Below, in pieces: positions 1 through 10,180 of a stretch of DNA of 46,682 nt. The position numbers were made by a program, and so were the translations under genes. Within the stretch, counting starts at the first letter, position 1; each line of letters opens with the position of its first letter. The stretch is from Antrodiella citrinella (taxonomy: Eukaryota; Basidiomycota; Agaricomycetes; Polyporales; Steccherinaceae), in NCBI GenBank assembly GCA_004802725.1, contig SGPM01000217.1, forward strand, positions 1-46,682, written 5' to 3'. The notes under the pieces were generated by a model. It searched no databases. It was not told where the DNA came from and saw nothing but the letters and a program-made list of their open reading frames with translations.

Positions 1-285
1 CGCCGGAGCTGTCATGCCCATCATATGCACGAACCTCTCAAGGCCGTCTACCACATCATTGCACTCCCTCGCCGGCCCTCGCACCGCTCTTGGTGTCGTT
101 CTCATAACCTCCACGGCACTTGGGGCGACCTCAGCGTCGTACTCAATCACCAGGATGTTCTCAGCCGCCCTCGCCTTCTTATCATTATCCCTTTGTGGCC
201 AACCCAGAGATCGTGTGTTGTCACGTCTCACTGCCAGAAATGTAATATCCCGTAGTACATTTTCCGTTGTCCCACATTCAATTCA
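1..285 (-). CDS. possible 3' portion of an unknown gene, open at the window edge
   Basis: On the minus strand a reading frame without stops runs from about 285 to the left edge, roughly 95 codons. It includes a charged stretch (DNDKKARAAENILVIEYDAE) typical of soluble protein. I recognise no domain. A longer plus-strand frame (14-484) overlaps it but has low-complexity, unprotein-like composition. No start or splice site could be fixed. It could be a chance frame. Confidence 0.2.
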
Positions 286-557
286 ATTGATTCCTGAAGT
301 ACCCTTGTCCCTGTCTGCTTTTGCGGTGATTCGCAACAATTGGCGCTCGGCAACAATAACAACAAACATACTGCCACCTCGCAGCGACGATACACATCCG
401 AGTTCTGCATACTTACATTCTATTCATCCCCTTTGTCCGCGTTCGCTCTGCAGTAATGGTTCGCCATTAACTCAGGCTGCGTGAAGGTGACCTTGTGAGG
501 TGCTTATGGCACACTCCCCAGGACTCTCAACAATCGCTTTCAGATTCCGAGCCCTCT

Positions 558-690
558 CAATGCCCCGCCTCCCTGACGCGTCAGTCCAAGCCTGGACGTG
601 TCAACTCAGAATTGGACGTGTCAGACAGCTCACCAGCAATGCTCCGCCTCCCTGACGCGTCAGCCCAAGTCTGGACACGTCAACTCAAAG
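558..690. repeat. tandem 79-bp repeat, two copies, each with a 12-bp palindrome
   Basis: Two near-identical copies start at 558 and 637. Each contains CTGACGCGTCAG (573-584 and 652-663), a perfect 12-bp palindrome, followed by a shared stretch ending GTCAACTCA. The copies differ by a few transitions. Function is unknown; mobile-element terminal structure or simple tandem duplication are both possible. Confidence 0.7.
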
Positions 691-757
691 GTGAGTGATT
701 CACTCAGTGCTGTTATGCTGATGTAGGCCTTTCATCTATAGGATTTGTTTCAACCGA

Positions 758-830
758 GGACTTCGTGTCCCGGTGCTTTTCGCGTGGACTTCGTGTCCCG
801 CTGACATAGTATGTAAAGGCTTCGAGCCTC
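758..830. repeat. short direct repeats and hairpin, possible LTR-like debris
   Basis: GGACTTCGTGTCCCG occurs at 758-772 and 786-800. A small hairpin (AGGCT-TCG-AGCCT) lies at 818-830. The arrangement resembles regulatory ends of retroelements but no coding part is attached, so the assignment is weak. Confidence 0.35.
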
Positions 831-1019
831 TTGTACTGTCAAATTTTCTTCATGGAGATCGTACACGGTCAGCTTCACGTACACGGCTTAAGGGTGTATT
901 GAAAGCATGATCAGTGGCGGGTACGTTTGTTTGTTTCCTCGAATAGTCGACTCCAATGGCTCATTTGGTATGATACATAGCACAACGAGCCACAGTTCTC
1001 TTCCAAACATCACCTTCGC

Positions 1020-1860
1020 AACATGGCATCTGTCATCATGCAGGATTCCGAGAACGTCGTCCCTCGCATCTCCGGGCTCCCCGTCTTGCCTCGGCCCCGA
1101 CCCGACTCCTGCTTCCAGTGTATCTCCGATTGCCACCTAATGTCCTTCGCTCCATCTCCACATTCAGTCCATGTCCGCGCGTTTGTCTGGACCCAGCGCC
1201 ACACTGGCTTCATGAACGGGAACACGCACAACAACTCTGCGTCTGGTGACGTCGAGGTCGTGTGCTCGAACTTTGGCACGACACACACGCCTCTTTGACG
1301 TCGTGGTCTCAACGACGAGTTCAACTGCAAGCTTGTAAGCATTATCCCCAAAGTCTCTCGTGCGTCGGTGATATTGACGGACTATAGATTGATTTTTCAG
1401 CACAAACGAGAGTACATGCAGCAATCACGGTGACGGTCGTTCACAGACGGTCTCACGTTACGAGTCGCACAAAGTCGTCGGTACGCAACGTTGACCTACA
1501 TCGTCACTGCTCTGCTCACTAACTCCGTCTTTTCCCAGCGCAGTGCTACAACTACAACTACCACGCCAACACCACCACCCTATGGCACAAGTATCACGAG
1601 AGCCAAACGATTTGCAACGGGTGAGTTTCAGGTTGCTTCATAATACTAAATCTTCCGAAGCTAATGTATGCATTCGTCTTCTCTATTAGCTGTGATTGTA
1701 GTAAGCTCCATCGCACGTTTCTTACAATACACGAGTGCTTATCTCTATACCCACAGCTACAAACTCCATGGATCTGCACGTCCATTTCAATGCATTCAGA
1801 TGTTACATGGCTGTCGCGCATTCCCAAGCGCAGAACTACGCAGGGCGATTAGATGAGATT
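1020..1860 (+). pseudogene. decayed GATA-type transcription factor with two zinc fingers
   Basis: Fragments of a fungal double-finger GATA factor are readable. Finger 1 lies at about 1258-1332: CSNFGTTHTPL, then a TGA where the invariant Trp of the LWRR motif belongs, then RRGLNDEFNC. The second Cys of its CxxC pair is Phe. Finger 2 lies at about 1543-1620: QCYNYN...TTLWHKYHESQTICN. Its tail (YKLHGSARP, then SISMHSDV in another frame) is at 1757-1805. The family consensus is [37 protein letters not shown] and CYNCHTTATPLWRK...YYKLHGSARPISMKSDV. Intron-like boundaries survive (donor GTAAGC near 1335, acceptors near 1538 and 1756). Lost zinc ligands, an in-frame stop and frame changes show it is non-functional. 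The functional parent would have been a DNA-binding regulator of metabolism or development. The 5' limit is uncertain. Confidence 0.75.
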
Positions 1861-2174
1861 TGTGATCAGAGGTTTTCAGACTCATGTTATATGTGGAAAC
1901 AGTGAAGAGAAAGGGTCAAATATGAGGGGTTTGTGTTGAGTGAATAGATGAGAGGGAGATGGAGAGAGCACAGATATATCATGTTGCACAATCATTCTAT
2001 CACAAACTCATATTTTACCATATGGGCCGAGAAAATGCCGCTCTCAATTGAGAAGACGAGCGTGGAATGGCGGTGGCTGTTATTGGCCGTCAGATGTGGA
2101 CAGCGGTCAGGCACGGACCGTCGTCGGACCGCGGGGGATGCTCAGTCGTGTCATTCTACAATTGTGTATTCTGG
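1861..2174. other. no gene seen
   Basis: AT-rich then mixed sequence with only short unconvincing frames. It leads into the inverted repeat at 2175. Confidence 0.5.
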
Positions 2175-2229
2175 GCCACTTCAGTGCACCTCAATTGTCA
2201 AGGTCACAATTGAGGTGCACTGAAGTGGC
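2175..2229. repeat. perfect 24-bp inverted repeat with 7-nt spacer
   Basis: Arms 2175-2198 and 2206-2229 are exact reverse complements (GCCACTTCAGTGCACC... and its mirror) around the spacer CAAGGTC. The stem-loop would be very stable as DNA cruciform or RNA. It does not match any terminator class expected in a fungus and is probably part of a mobile element. Confidence 0.95.
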
Positions 2230-2400
2230 AAAATGCCCTGTGCACTGGCCACTATGTGGCCAGCAAAGTGGCCAGACAGGCCACTCCTGCTTGGCTGACA
2301 CTGCCATGGAGTGGCCAGATCCATGCCTGTAGTGGCCAGAAACAAGCCACTACACTGTCCACTGACCTGTATTAGGGACCCCTTAAGGGAGATAAAAAGG
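2230..2400. repeat. TGGCCA/AGTGGCC-rich stretch
   Basis: AGTGGCC and its complement GGCCACT recur many times here, directly after the inverted repeat whose arms also begin GCCACT. This looks like a low-copy degenerate satellite or the internal part of the same non-autonomous element. Confidence 0.6.
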
Positions 2401-2440
2401 TACTTATGTACCACTTAAGAGGGGTCAGATAGGGTACCCT

Positions 2441-2596
2441 GAAGTGCCCGAGCATGTCGACACGGACATCAACGTGGCGGACATCTTTACGAAGCCACTG
2501 GCTGGTCCACGGCAAGAGATGCTCCGCGCTTTGCTGGGCATGCAAACACGGCAACAGGCAACGTCTGTCGCGTACGCCGTTGAGGGGGAGTGTTAG
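2441..2596 (+). pseudogene. C-terminal fragment of Ty1/Copia polyprotein (RNase H end)
   Basis: The frame reads HVDTDINVADIFTKPLAGPRQ..., the hallmark C-terminus of Copia reverse transcriptase/RNase H (ADIFTKPL). It ends at a TAG (2594-2596) that lies inside the first bases of the LTR. A purine tract (GAGGGGGAG, 2582-2590) immediately precedes the LTR and fits the polypurine tract. Sequence upstream of 2441 does not continue the polyprotein, so only this 3' end remains. Confidence 0.9.
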
Positions 2597-2858
2597 AATA
2601 TGTACATTAGTATAACGGACATTGTAGATATTCGTTTGAGGCAACGGCCGTAGATCGTTTAAGCGCCCGCCGTACATACCTGTCGCGTAGCGTTTCTCTC
2701 TTTCCTCAGTTGTTCTACACGCAACTGAGGTACGTCTTCGTTCGTTCGTTCTCTTCTTTCTCTTACTCATCTCTCTGTATAGTTCATACTAAACTATCAG
2801 GTAGAGTACTCACAATATCAGTTGTTCTACACGCAACTGAGTTCATACTAAACTATCA
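2591..2858 (+). mobile_element. 3' LTR of the Copia remnant, with a duplicated and 'spliced' end
   Basis: The LTR opens with TGTTAGAATATG right after the polypurine tract. It closes with CTATCA either at 2799 or, in a second partial copy, at 2858. Copy 1 is TCAGTT...CTGAG (2706-2729), a 53-nt segment (2730-2782), then TTCATAC...ATCA (2783-2799). Copy 2 (2818-2858) has the same two blocks joined with the 53-nt segment missing. That segment starts GTACGT, contains CTTACTCAT and ends TATAG, as an intron would. Target-site duplication could not be assessed because the 5' end is absent. Confidence 0.8.
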
Positions 2859-3045
2859 AGAGAGAGGAGGAGAACATGGGGGAAGAGAGAGAAGAGAGGG
2901 ACACGTCGAAAATGTTGAAGTCCGACATTGATGTGCTGGCACTTACAAGCGCCGAAATCCGGCAAACCCCATTTGGCGCAATTGGTGGGACAGGACAAAG
3001 ATCACACAATGTCTCGCTCACCACACCACCATTTCCGGTATGTAC

Positions 3046-3410
3046 TATCTCATTTTGTTCGCATTTCAAATCTCTATCATCAGATACCAAAAATGTTTGG
3101 ATTTGTCGGCTGGAGACTCTGCCACTCTCAGGTAAACACAAAGATATATACACCAATCTCTAAATGTCTCTCCCAATACTGACCTGTTGTCTGTCTTTAG
3201 TATCTCATTCGATTTGCATTGTTTGACTCTATCTTTTGATATATGACACATACAAAACCATCAGCTACTTGTTCTCCTTTGGTCTGATGTTGTCCCTCTA
3301 AAGGTATGTATACTAATCATTGTATGTCTCCATGGATACCGATCCGTTTCCACTCTAGACTATCTCATTTTGTTCGCATTGAGCGACTCTATCTGGTGGT
3401 ATATGGCGCG
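3046..3410 (+). repeat. three degenerate tandem units of about 155-160 bp (exon/intron-like)
   Basis: The block TATCTCATTTTGTTCGCATT starts at about 3047, 3199 (diverged) and 3361. Units 2 and 3 are each preceded by an acceptor-like CTTTAG or CTCTAG. The sequence between blocks resembles an intron beginning GTAAAC or GTATGT. It looks like a duplicated exon-plus-intron of a decayed gene. An open frame at 2876-3046 precedes it, with no recognisable domain. Confidence 0.6.
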
Positions 3411-3987
3411 TCAGGAAGCGTTTGACACCCGACCTTCCCTAGCCTTGCGCGTATGCCAGCGCCAATAAGCGCCCATAGTGCGTCGCTCACTACAATGGGT
3501 CTTTGAATTGTTGTACTATCTAGCACTGTTGATTACATGCTAAATACTATTTCCATGTACCTGATAAACACCCAATATACAATGCTTGTGGGAGGTTTTG
3601 CACCTCAGAGCCGTCTCTGCAGCTTGAAGTTGCGGTCTGGTGAATACGTGCCACACCGTCACCGTCACCGTCCCACACGTGCACTGAGACCATACAAGAG
3701 GATTTCAACACAAGAAGGATCCCAAATGGCAGGACAGCTCAGACTACACTGAATCTGTGAAATGTTACCCCCAAGTTACTTCAATTATCGATAAATTATA
3801 TGTAATGACAATAACGACCAGATACTCTGGTGTAATCTACTCCAGATTATCAGAATTCTTTGAATTACCTGTGTTACACAAGGTTACAAGGCCACTTGGG
3901 TAATTAGATCTAATTTAGCAAAACTGATTTTTCCTGATGCACAGTTGACCGTCCCGATACTGACTTCGTTTTGTGACTAGAAGGACC
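3411..3987. other. no gene seen
   Basis: AT-rich sequence with short frames only; it contains the upstream region of the F-box-like gene. Confidence 0.5.
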
Positions 3988-5628
3988 ATGGGACGTACAC
4001 GTCTTCACCGTCCGGAGAGGCGTGCCATTTTGGCCCAGAAAGAGGCTATTGCTTTGAAGGAGCTGCTTTTCATCCGTTCAGAAATGAACACATGCGTACC
4101 AGTGTGCAACTTGCCAGTGGACGTCATCTTCGAGATCTTCACTCAGGTGCATCAGGTCGACCCAAAATATACTCGGGCCATCATCGCCATCTCCCATATC
4201 TGCCAACTGTGGCGGAACCTCGTGTTGAGCTTCCCAACGTTGTGGTCTCACATTCCGATTGGCAACAACTCCATGACCTCGGCTCTGAATGAGCGCGCGG
4301 GGACTGTCCCTCTCAGTCTCATATCCTTCCGATTCGAGGATGCCGTAGGGTACAACTTCTCCTACTGTAGGCATCCGTCAAACAATGATACGTGGGACAT
4401 CCTTCCCACAATTGCATCTGTCACGAACCGTGTTGTCCATTTGGACATCAATGGCCCGGGTATGCTTAACGAGCATGCTGCATTTATGCATATGTTTGTT
4501 GATCTATTCCGTTCCAATTCATGGAAGAACTTGGAGTCCCTGAAGATTGCCCTCACATCCCACATACACGGCCTTCAGGTCGACTTCAGTAGCTCCACGC
4601 CGAAGCTTAGTCGAATTACACTGTGCCTTCCCTTCCAAATGGCATCATATTGCTCTTTTCCGGAATCTACGCACTCTCAGTTTCACATCAGAGCATAAAC
4701 ATCACGATTTCGAACTTTTGGAGAGCTTGACTCTACACCGCAGTGGGAATCTGGATGACCCAGGAAACCAGTCCGAAGCAGGACGATTGGTTCGGTGGGT
4801 CGGCTTCACTACTTGTCGTTGTATGGAAATGGAGACAGCATTCCGCACCTTCTCAAACATGTGGCATTTCCGAAGTTCACTCATGTGCATTTGGATTTCA
4901 ATATACTTGCTCCCAATGATATCGAAGATCCACTGGGCTATTTTCCCAATTCCGCTCATCTTGAATTCCTTGGCGCTATGTCGAGGGTGCGTATCACAAG
5001 CATTTGTCTACGCCGTCCTTTTCTCGTATCCGCTTTCCATACGCAGTGCGAGCTCGAGGGTACCGTCATCGATGACGGATGGCGGCAGTCGTCATGCTTT
5101 GACATCTCGGTACACGATCGTCATAGATACGTCGATTCTCCGTCTGTTGGAACCACTTTGCGCAAGCTTGGTCCTGTGTTTCACCGCAGCCGCCTGTTAA
5201 CGTTGGAGCTATTCTTATCCTATGAGAAGCTCAGGGGTGCTGCGGTCAAAGACTGGATCGAAGTCCTGTCTTACTTCCAGAGCTTGGCAATCCTTCGTCA
5301 CGAAAACAGCTGCAGGCCAAGCCTCCAAGTCGAGTCTCCGATGATACACGCAGCAGATATAGATGAATCCGAATTTCTTCGACCTTTGCTGCAGGCCCTC
5401 ACACTGTCTCCCACATCTCCAGCGGGAGCGGATCAGCCGATCGTTACCAGGGTACTTGTGCCTTCGTTGAAAGAACTCTCTTTCAAGAGCATGAACCAAG
5501 CTACTTTGCTCGGGGTGGAAGACGCCTTGCGGCAATGCGTTGAATCTCGGAGATCGGTGATAGGAGAACTATCAGCCCTGCAGGTGGTCGTCAATGATTC
5601 GTCCTGGCCAGTGTCTACGATTTCATAG
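3988..5628 (+). pseudogene. F-box-like protein with a twice-shifted reading frame
   Basis: ATG at 3988 (context ACCATGG) opens a frame with an N-terminal helix (ALKELLFIRSEMNT) and an F-box-like domain. The domain reads NLPVDVIFEIF...ISHICQLWRNLVLSFPTLWSHI, at about residues 40-85. Such proteins normally bridge substrates to Skp1-Cullin ubiquitin ligases. The frame stops at 4696-4698. Coding sense then continues in the +1 frame (ALFRNLRTLSFTSEHKHHDF, about 4640-4780) and returns to the first frame near 4795 (GRLHYLSLYGNGDSIP) until TAG at 5628. The downstream part is LRR-like. I found no GT-AG intron that would reconcile the frames, so paired indels (pseudogene or sequence error) are the simplest reading. 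It is a paralogue of the broken copy at 8.4-9.8 kb. Confidence 0.75.
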
Positions 5629-6254
5629 TCCGGAATTGTATGACACGAGTACTCACTCTACTACTCCAACGCAGGTATTTATTTCCGAGTGAATATGCAG
5701 CAGGTTTCAATTATCATGACTGACACGTCATTCCAGATCTTGCAAGCGCATGGACGAATCAGGACGATGCCACAAACACGATCCAACTAGACAAGGTGCC
5801 GATATAATCTAGCTATGTGATAGACTGCGACCATGTCCGACATGTTATTGGAATTACACTATACCATTCGAGTACCTACTTTTGCAATCTTTGACCATTT
5901 GACCTGTTCGAAGTGGCAGTCGTTTTAGCTCGCTGCTCACCCGGCGGCTGCCGCGACATTAACCATGCCAGGTAAACGGTGTATATTTGGACGCGTCATC
6001 TCATGCATCTGGTACGAGTGCGATTGTCAGAACATTCTTCCGAGTGAAGCACCCCCCTGCAACTGCAACGAAGCTTGACAACGAGCTGAGGGACGCGACG
6101 CGACGCGTTCATCACGTGCTGCGACTTTATTTCCTTTTCTGACACCGCACCGCTGCCAGACTGTATCGTATTCTTTCGTCTACTCTTCTCCGCATTCCGA
6201 ATCCTGGCTATCGTTGTTCGTCAAGTTTGAGGATTGCTGTGGTCGTTGTACTCG
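5629..6254. other. intergenic, no gene seen
   Basis: Contains the 3' flank of the F-box-like gene and the promoter/leader region of the MBA1-like gene; no convincing coding sequence. Confidence 0.6.
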
Positions 6255-7586
6255 ATGGAGCTCTTTCTACGCCATACGACACGATGTCGTGTTCCACGGC
6301 GGCTGGCCCTTCACCAGCATGTCACCGGTGTTCGGAGGACGTACGCCACGGCCTTTGCAAAACCTGGTAGCACCGACCGACCACTACATCCAACTGCCCA
6401 GCGTGCTACGTCGGAAAAGACTCGCCTCAGCCAGAGGAAACCGGCTACATCGACATCGGCGACGCCCTCGTCATCTTCTACCTCTACGCTCGGCTCCAGC
6501 AAACTCACGCAGCCACAGTCACGGAGAGCGCGTATGGCACAATTAACCAAGGACCGTGAGGAGAAGGCAGGAGAAATGAGCAATGAGCGAATGTTGAAGG
6601 AGATTGAGATAATATCCTCCATGGAAAAGCTCGCGTCATTCGATGTGTGGGCAAAGGCGATAGCCAATTTGGGTGAGCCCTTTCATGCCATTTGCGTTGT
6701 TTCGCAGATGCCACATGTAAAAGTGTGCGGTGACTAATGACTATTCTCCGTCGCACAGATCTATATATTCCAGGGTGGAGGAATACGCGGAAGAATGCAT
6801 CCATAATGGATCACGTGCGAACGATCTGGAACACGCAAAAGAACTGGCTCAAAAATGCCATGAAGTACGTCCACTTAGGCTTACATGGCCTGTAGAAACT
6901 GTAGCTAATGTCATTCACTTGAGTCTGCGCCAGGTTGCAGCTGCGGATGGCTTTCCAGGAGTCTCAGTTCGCCGCACCCTGTCCCTAGAACTATTTCGAA
7001 TCCAATCTACCAAATGGCTCGGTCCATTTCGCAAAATTGCGCTTGACACTTATGTAGATATTCAACGTGCTGTTGCTGCGTATGCATATTTTCTCTTCTG
7101 TGCTCCACTCCCCGCATTCATGTTATTCTCCCAGGGGCGATGAGCAGACAATCAAGAAGCTCACGATTGGTGTACACCAAAAGCGCCTGATGGATATCGT
7201 CCGAGCTCGTGATCCTTCCAAAGTTTACATCTGGAGTTCAGAGGCACCAGCACAAAACGAAGCCAAAGTTGTCAGCTTGCGCGCGTTCGAACAGAACATG
7301 AGCCGGGAAACCCCCAAGTTTGGAAATAGGCTAACAGTTCAAGCGTTGGTGCGGTTCGAGACAGTACAGGTACGTTTCACATTCATGGTGTCTCGTGTAA
7401 CTTGACCTGACCGGTCTCATTTAGAAACTCGACGTCTACACCAAGACAGGAAAACTCATCCAGCCTTCTGAACCGAAACGCGTTGTGGAATATCTCATCT
7501 TCCAGAAGAGGATGTGGTACGACACGCCATGGGCGATCAGGGATCAGCTGTACGAGGGACTGCAGGGGAAGATTCAGCACATGTAG
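6255..7586 (+). CDS. MBA1: MBA1/mL45-like mitochondrial inner-membrane ribosome receptor
   Basis: Five exons: 6255-6672, 6759-6864, 6924-7079, 7135-7369, 7425-7586, giving 358 aa. All junctions keep frame with GT-AG introns of 55-86 nt. Intron 2 uses GTACGT and a TTGAG acceptor after a CTAAT branch site. The N-terminus is Arg-rich and ends in RRTYATA, typical of a mitochondrial presequence. The body carries the family signatures DLYIPGWRNTRKN, KWLGPFRKIALDTYVD and EPKRVVEYLIFQKRMWYDTPW. This is a Tim44-like domain family that, in yeast, helps dock the mitoribosome at the inner membrane for co-translational insertion. An earlier in-frame start would need TTG, so the ATG at 6255 was chosen. A decayed partial copy follows at 7.87 kb. 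The exact orthology (Mba1 versus mL45) is inferred. Confidence 0.87.
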
Positions 7587-7869
7587 ACCGCTGCTATAGC
7601 TCAGAGGGGGTGAGACTGTATCCTATATAATCTTTGATAATGCATATGCGGTCAGAGCTCAACATATCTCTTTCTATGCTCTTAGCAATTCTGAATGTAT
7701 GGAGAAGTCAATGATCTGTACAATAAAGCTTCGAGACGTCGGTGTTGAACGTTGAACTGCTGAGTTCTAAGTTTGAGGATCGAGACGCTGTAAAACTCAG
7801 AAAAACACTTACGTTTTGTCCCTCATCATACAATATGACGTCGCGTTCCTCCCCAGTTCACCCCTTCAT

Positions 7870-8340
7870 CACATTGCCGATGCCCTGAGGACGTATGCTA
7901 CTGTTTTCGGGATGCCTGGCTTTGCAGCCTCAGTGCCGACTAGTCGCCACACCCAACGCCGAAAACTCGCCTTCAGCCTTCGATAACGTCCCCGTTACCT
8001 TCCATCTGTACGCTCGGTCCTGCCAGTGTCTCAAAACCTATGGATTCGTCAGAAAGTTGTGCATAGGACAAGCAACAACTGTGAGGGGTGGTGAAATGAG
8101 CAGATGTTAAAGGAGGATGGCTTATTCCATGGAAAAGCTCTCGCCTCTTGATGTGATGAGCAAATGATACAACGCGAACGATGCATACCCACTCACAGGT
8201 ATGAATATATTGGCCTATAACGGACAACATACGAAGTACGCACAGAAGTTGCTCAAGAAGGCTTTGACCTACGATCATGTAAACTTGATATGGTCTACAC
8301 AACCGTAATACCATTAACTTCAGCTGCGTATGCTTATTTC
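7870..8340 (+). pseudogene. degenerate partial duplicate of the MBA1-like gene
   Basis: Stretches align in order with exons 1-2 of the gene just upstream: GAGGACGTATGCTAC with GAGGACGTACGCCAC; ACTCGCCTTCAGCC with ACTCGCCTCAGCC; TCTGTACGCTCGG with CTCTACGCTCGG. The clearest block is the region around TCCATGGAAAAGCTC followed by TTGATGTG, matching 6616-6650. Later a GCTCAAGAAGG block matches the end of exon 2. The frame is destroyed throughout. It lies directly downstream of the parent, so a tandem duplication that decayed is likely. It is followed by the inverted F-box pseudogene. Confidence 0.7.
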
Positions 8341-8399
8341 CGCTCTTGGTCTCGACGCTCTACGTTGTAGCATTTCTGGAACAGAGTTAAGGCTCTGTG

Positions 8400-9836
8400 C
8401 ATTTTACCGCGGACATACCAAAACAAAGGATCGATCTATCCCGTAGCAGCACCGGGCCAAGGCGAGCCGAAGCAACCAGGTTGTCGGATTCGTCGTGTCC
8501 GTAGCGGCCTCCGTGGAAGAGTCGGTCACTGTCGGTTTCCATTGGGGCCACTCCGTCTCGCGATGACGAAGGGTCGTCAGCAAGGGAAGAGATGAGAGTA
8601 CCCCATTCCAGTGTGTGGTACTAACACGTTTGAGACACCGAGCCGGTAAGCTCAGCTCCACGGTTTCTAAGCGACGAAATATAGCACCAAGTCGTGAGAG
8701 GCTACCAATGGAGGTCAGTCCCTCCAGTACTTTGCGTGACCAGGGATACGGGTGGATGCGTCTCAGCAGTGTCCTTGTGATATCCTGACAGGTACGGATC
8801 GATCTCGCAAGCGATAATAAACTCTCGATATTGTCTCAAGGAAGTGGAGATTGTCATGGTTGGTGAGGGGAAGACAAGCCAGCGGGTCGGTCTCCGTGAC
8901 GACGGTATCGTCCGACTTGGACGATGGAGGTAGACTGGGGTATGGCCAGACAAGAAAGCATGTCTGCTAAGTCTGCGCCGAGGAATTCACAGACCAAGAA
9001 TCGTACCAAGGAGCGGGGATTGTCTGCGAAAAGAGTCCGCAGTGCCGGTACCCTCAATTCCAGCTTCTCCAACTCTTTACAACTGTCGAGAACGTCCAGG
9101 GGATTTGACATTGACATTGTCAAGAAGGGTCCATCGTCAACGGCGTTTGCAAATAGGACGAGCTCCAATGTCCGGAGATCGCGATACAGAGCAGTATTGT
9201 GCTAGGTCGAAGGCACGATGGAATTTAATTTGAGATGGCGGAGAGTTTTCGGCGGACCGACTGCATTGATAGGAAAGATGGCCACCACGCCGGGGGGAGC
9301 GTAAAGGCGTCCCCTTCCACAGCGGCCGTTCAGCTTCAAGTACTCCAAACGCTCCCATGAGTTGACGCGAAGAAGACGCTGTGAGATCACCATCTGAGTG
9401 TCGCGGTCCATTTCTGCGATGATCTCCAGATATACGACCTGGTACTGTGGACAAAATTGGATCTCGACTGGGACGACTCTGAGTGCCTTGATGGTAGGAA
9501 AAACTCAGAGGTGCATTGCCTGCACGCTGGACGAGGGTGGCCATCAAAAAGCGGGACTTGTAGCAGGGAACGATATGTGACCACAACGAATGAAATCCCA
9601 GTGCAGTCTCCCTCCACAAATGACAGACATGGGTGATGCGCAGGATCGCCCACGGCGTACGTCGCAGGACCAGTCGATGAAGCAGGGAGAATATTTGGAA
9701 GAGGATGTCCGCAGGCACATTGCATGCCGACTAGCATGCGTTCATCTGCGAGTGGATGAGCTTCAGTTCCAAGAGTTGCTTGCTTCTCGACCAGAATCAC
9801 GTATGCCTCCGGGAAATAGATGGTTGTGCGCGTCAT
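8400..9836 (-). pseudogene. second F-box/LRR-like gene, broken
   Basis: Reading the minus strand from ATG at 9836, the order of motifs matches the F-box-like gene at 3988. It opens with MTRTTIYFPEAYVILVEKQA, shifts frame near 9785 to ELKLIHSQMNAC, and meets an in-frame TAG at 9731-9733. The F-box-like core follows (PADILFQIF...ITHVCHLWRETALGFHSLWSH), then RAGNAPLSF. After that the frame shifts again to NSWERLEYLKLN and later to SCKELEKLELRVPALRTL (LRR-like). At least three independent lesions mark it as a pseudogene. The 3' limit near 8400 is approximate. It is inverted relative to its paralogue and adjoins the broken MBA1 duplicate. Confidence 0.75.
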
Positions 9837-9839
9837 GAT

Positions 9840-10180
9840 GATCCTAACTATCTTGAAGTCAGTAACAGTAACGTGGCGTCTGAACATATGGTGGCAGTGG
9901 CTCGGACTCACCAATGGCAGCTGCGACTGTAGTATCCGGCGAGGAACCTAGTGATCAAGACACTAGTAGTATCGAAAAGTAGGACACCCCGACTCTTATG
10001 AAAGGAAGAAGAAAAGATGCTGTGGCCACTCGCAACCAGGGTGTTAAAGTGCAGATCTAGACGCACCATAATCAAAGAAAGCAATGCAACGTCAACTTCA
10101 AAGCATTCGAATGGTTTTGAAACACGAGAGGTGCACCACATGGATTGATTGTTGTCTTTTCTACCACAAAGACCAGAGCA
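9840..10180. other. intergenic, no gene seen
   Basis: Between the F-box pseudogene's start and the carboxylesterase 3' end; short frames only. Confidence 0.6.

Noticed and set aside
14..484. 156-residue plus-strand open frame at the left edge
   Set aside because: Composition is Ser/Thr/Pro/Leu-rich without domain; the minus-strand frame over 1-285 looks more protein-like.
2801..2821. second mini-intron GTAGAG...ATCAG between the LTR copies
   Set aside because: 21 nt is too short for splicing; probably coincidental GT/AG ends.
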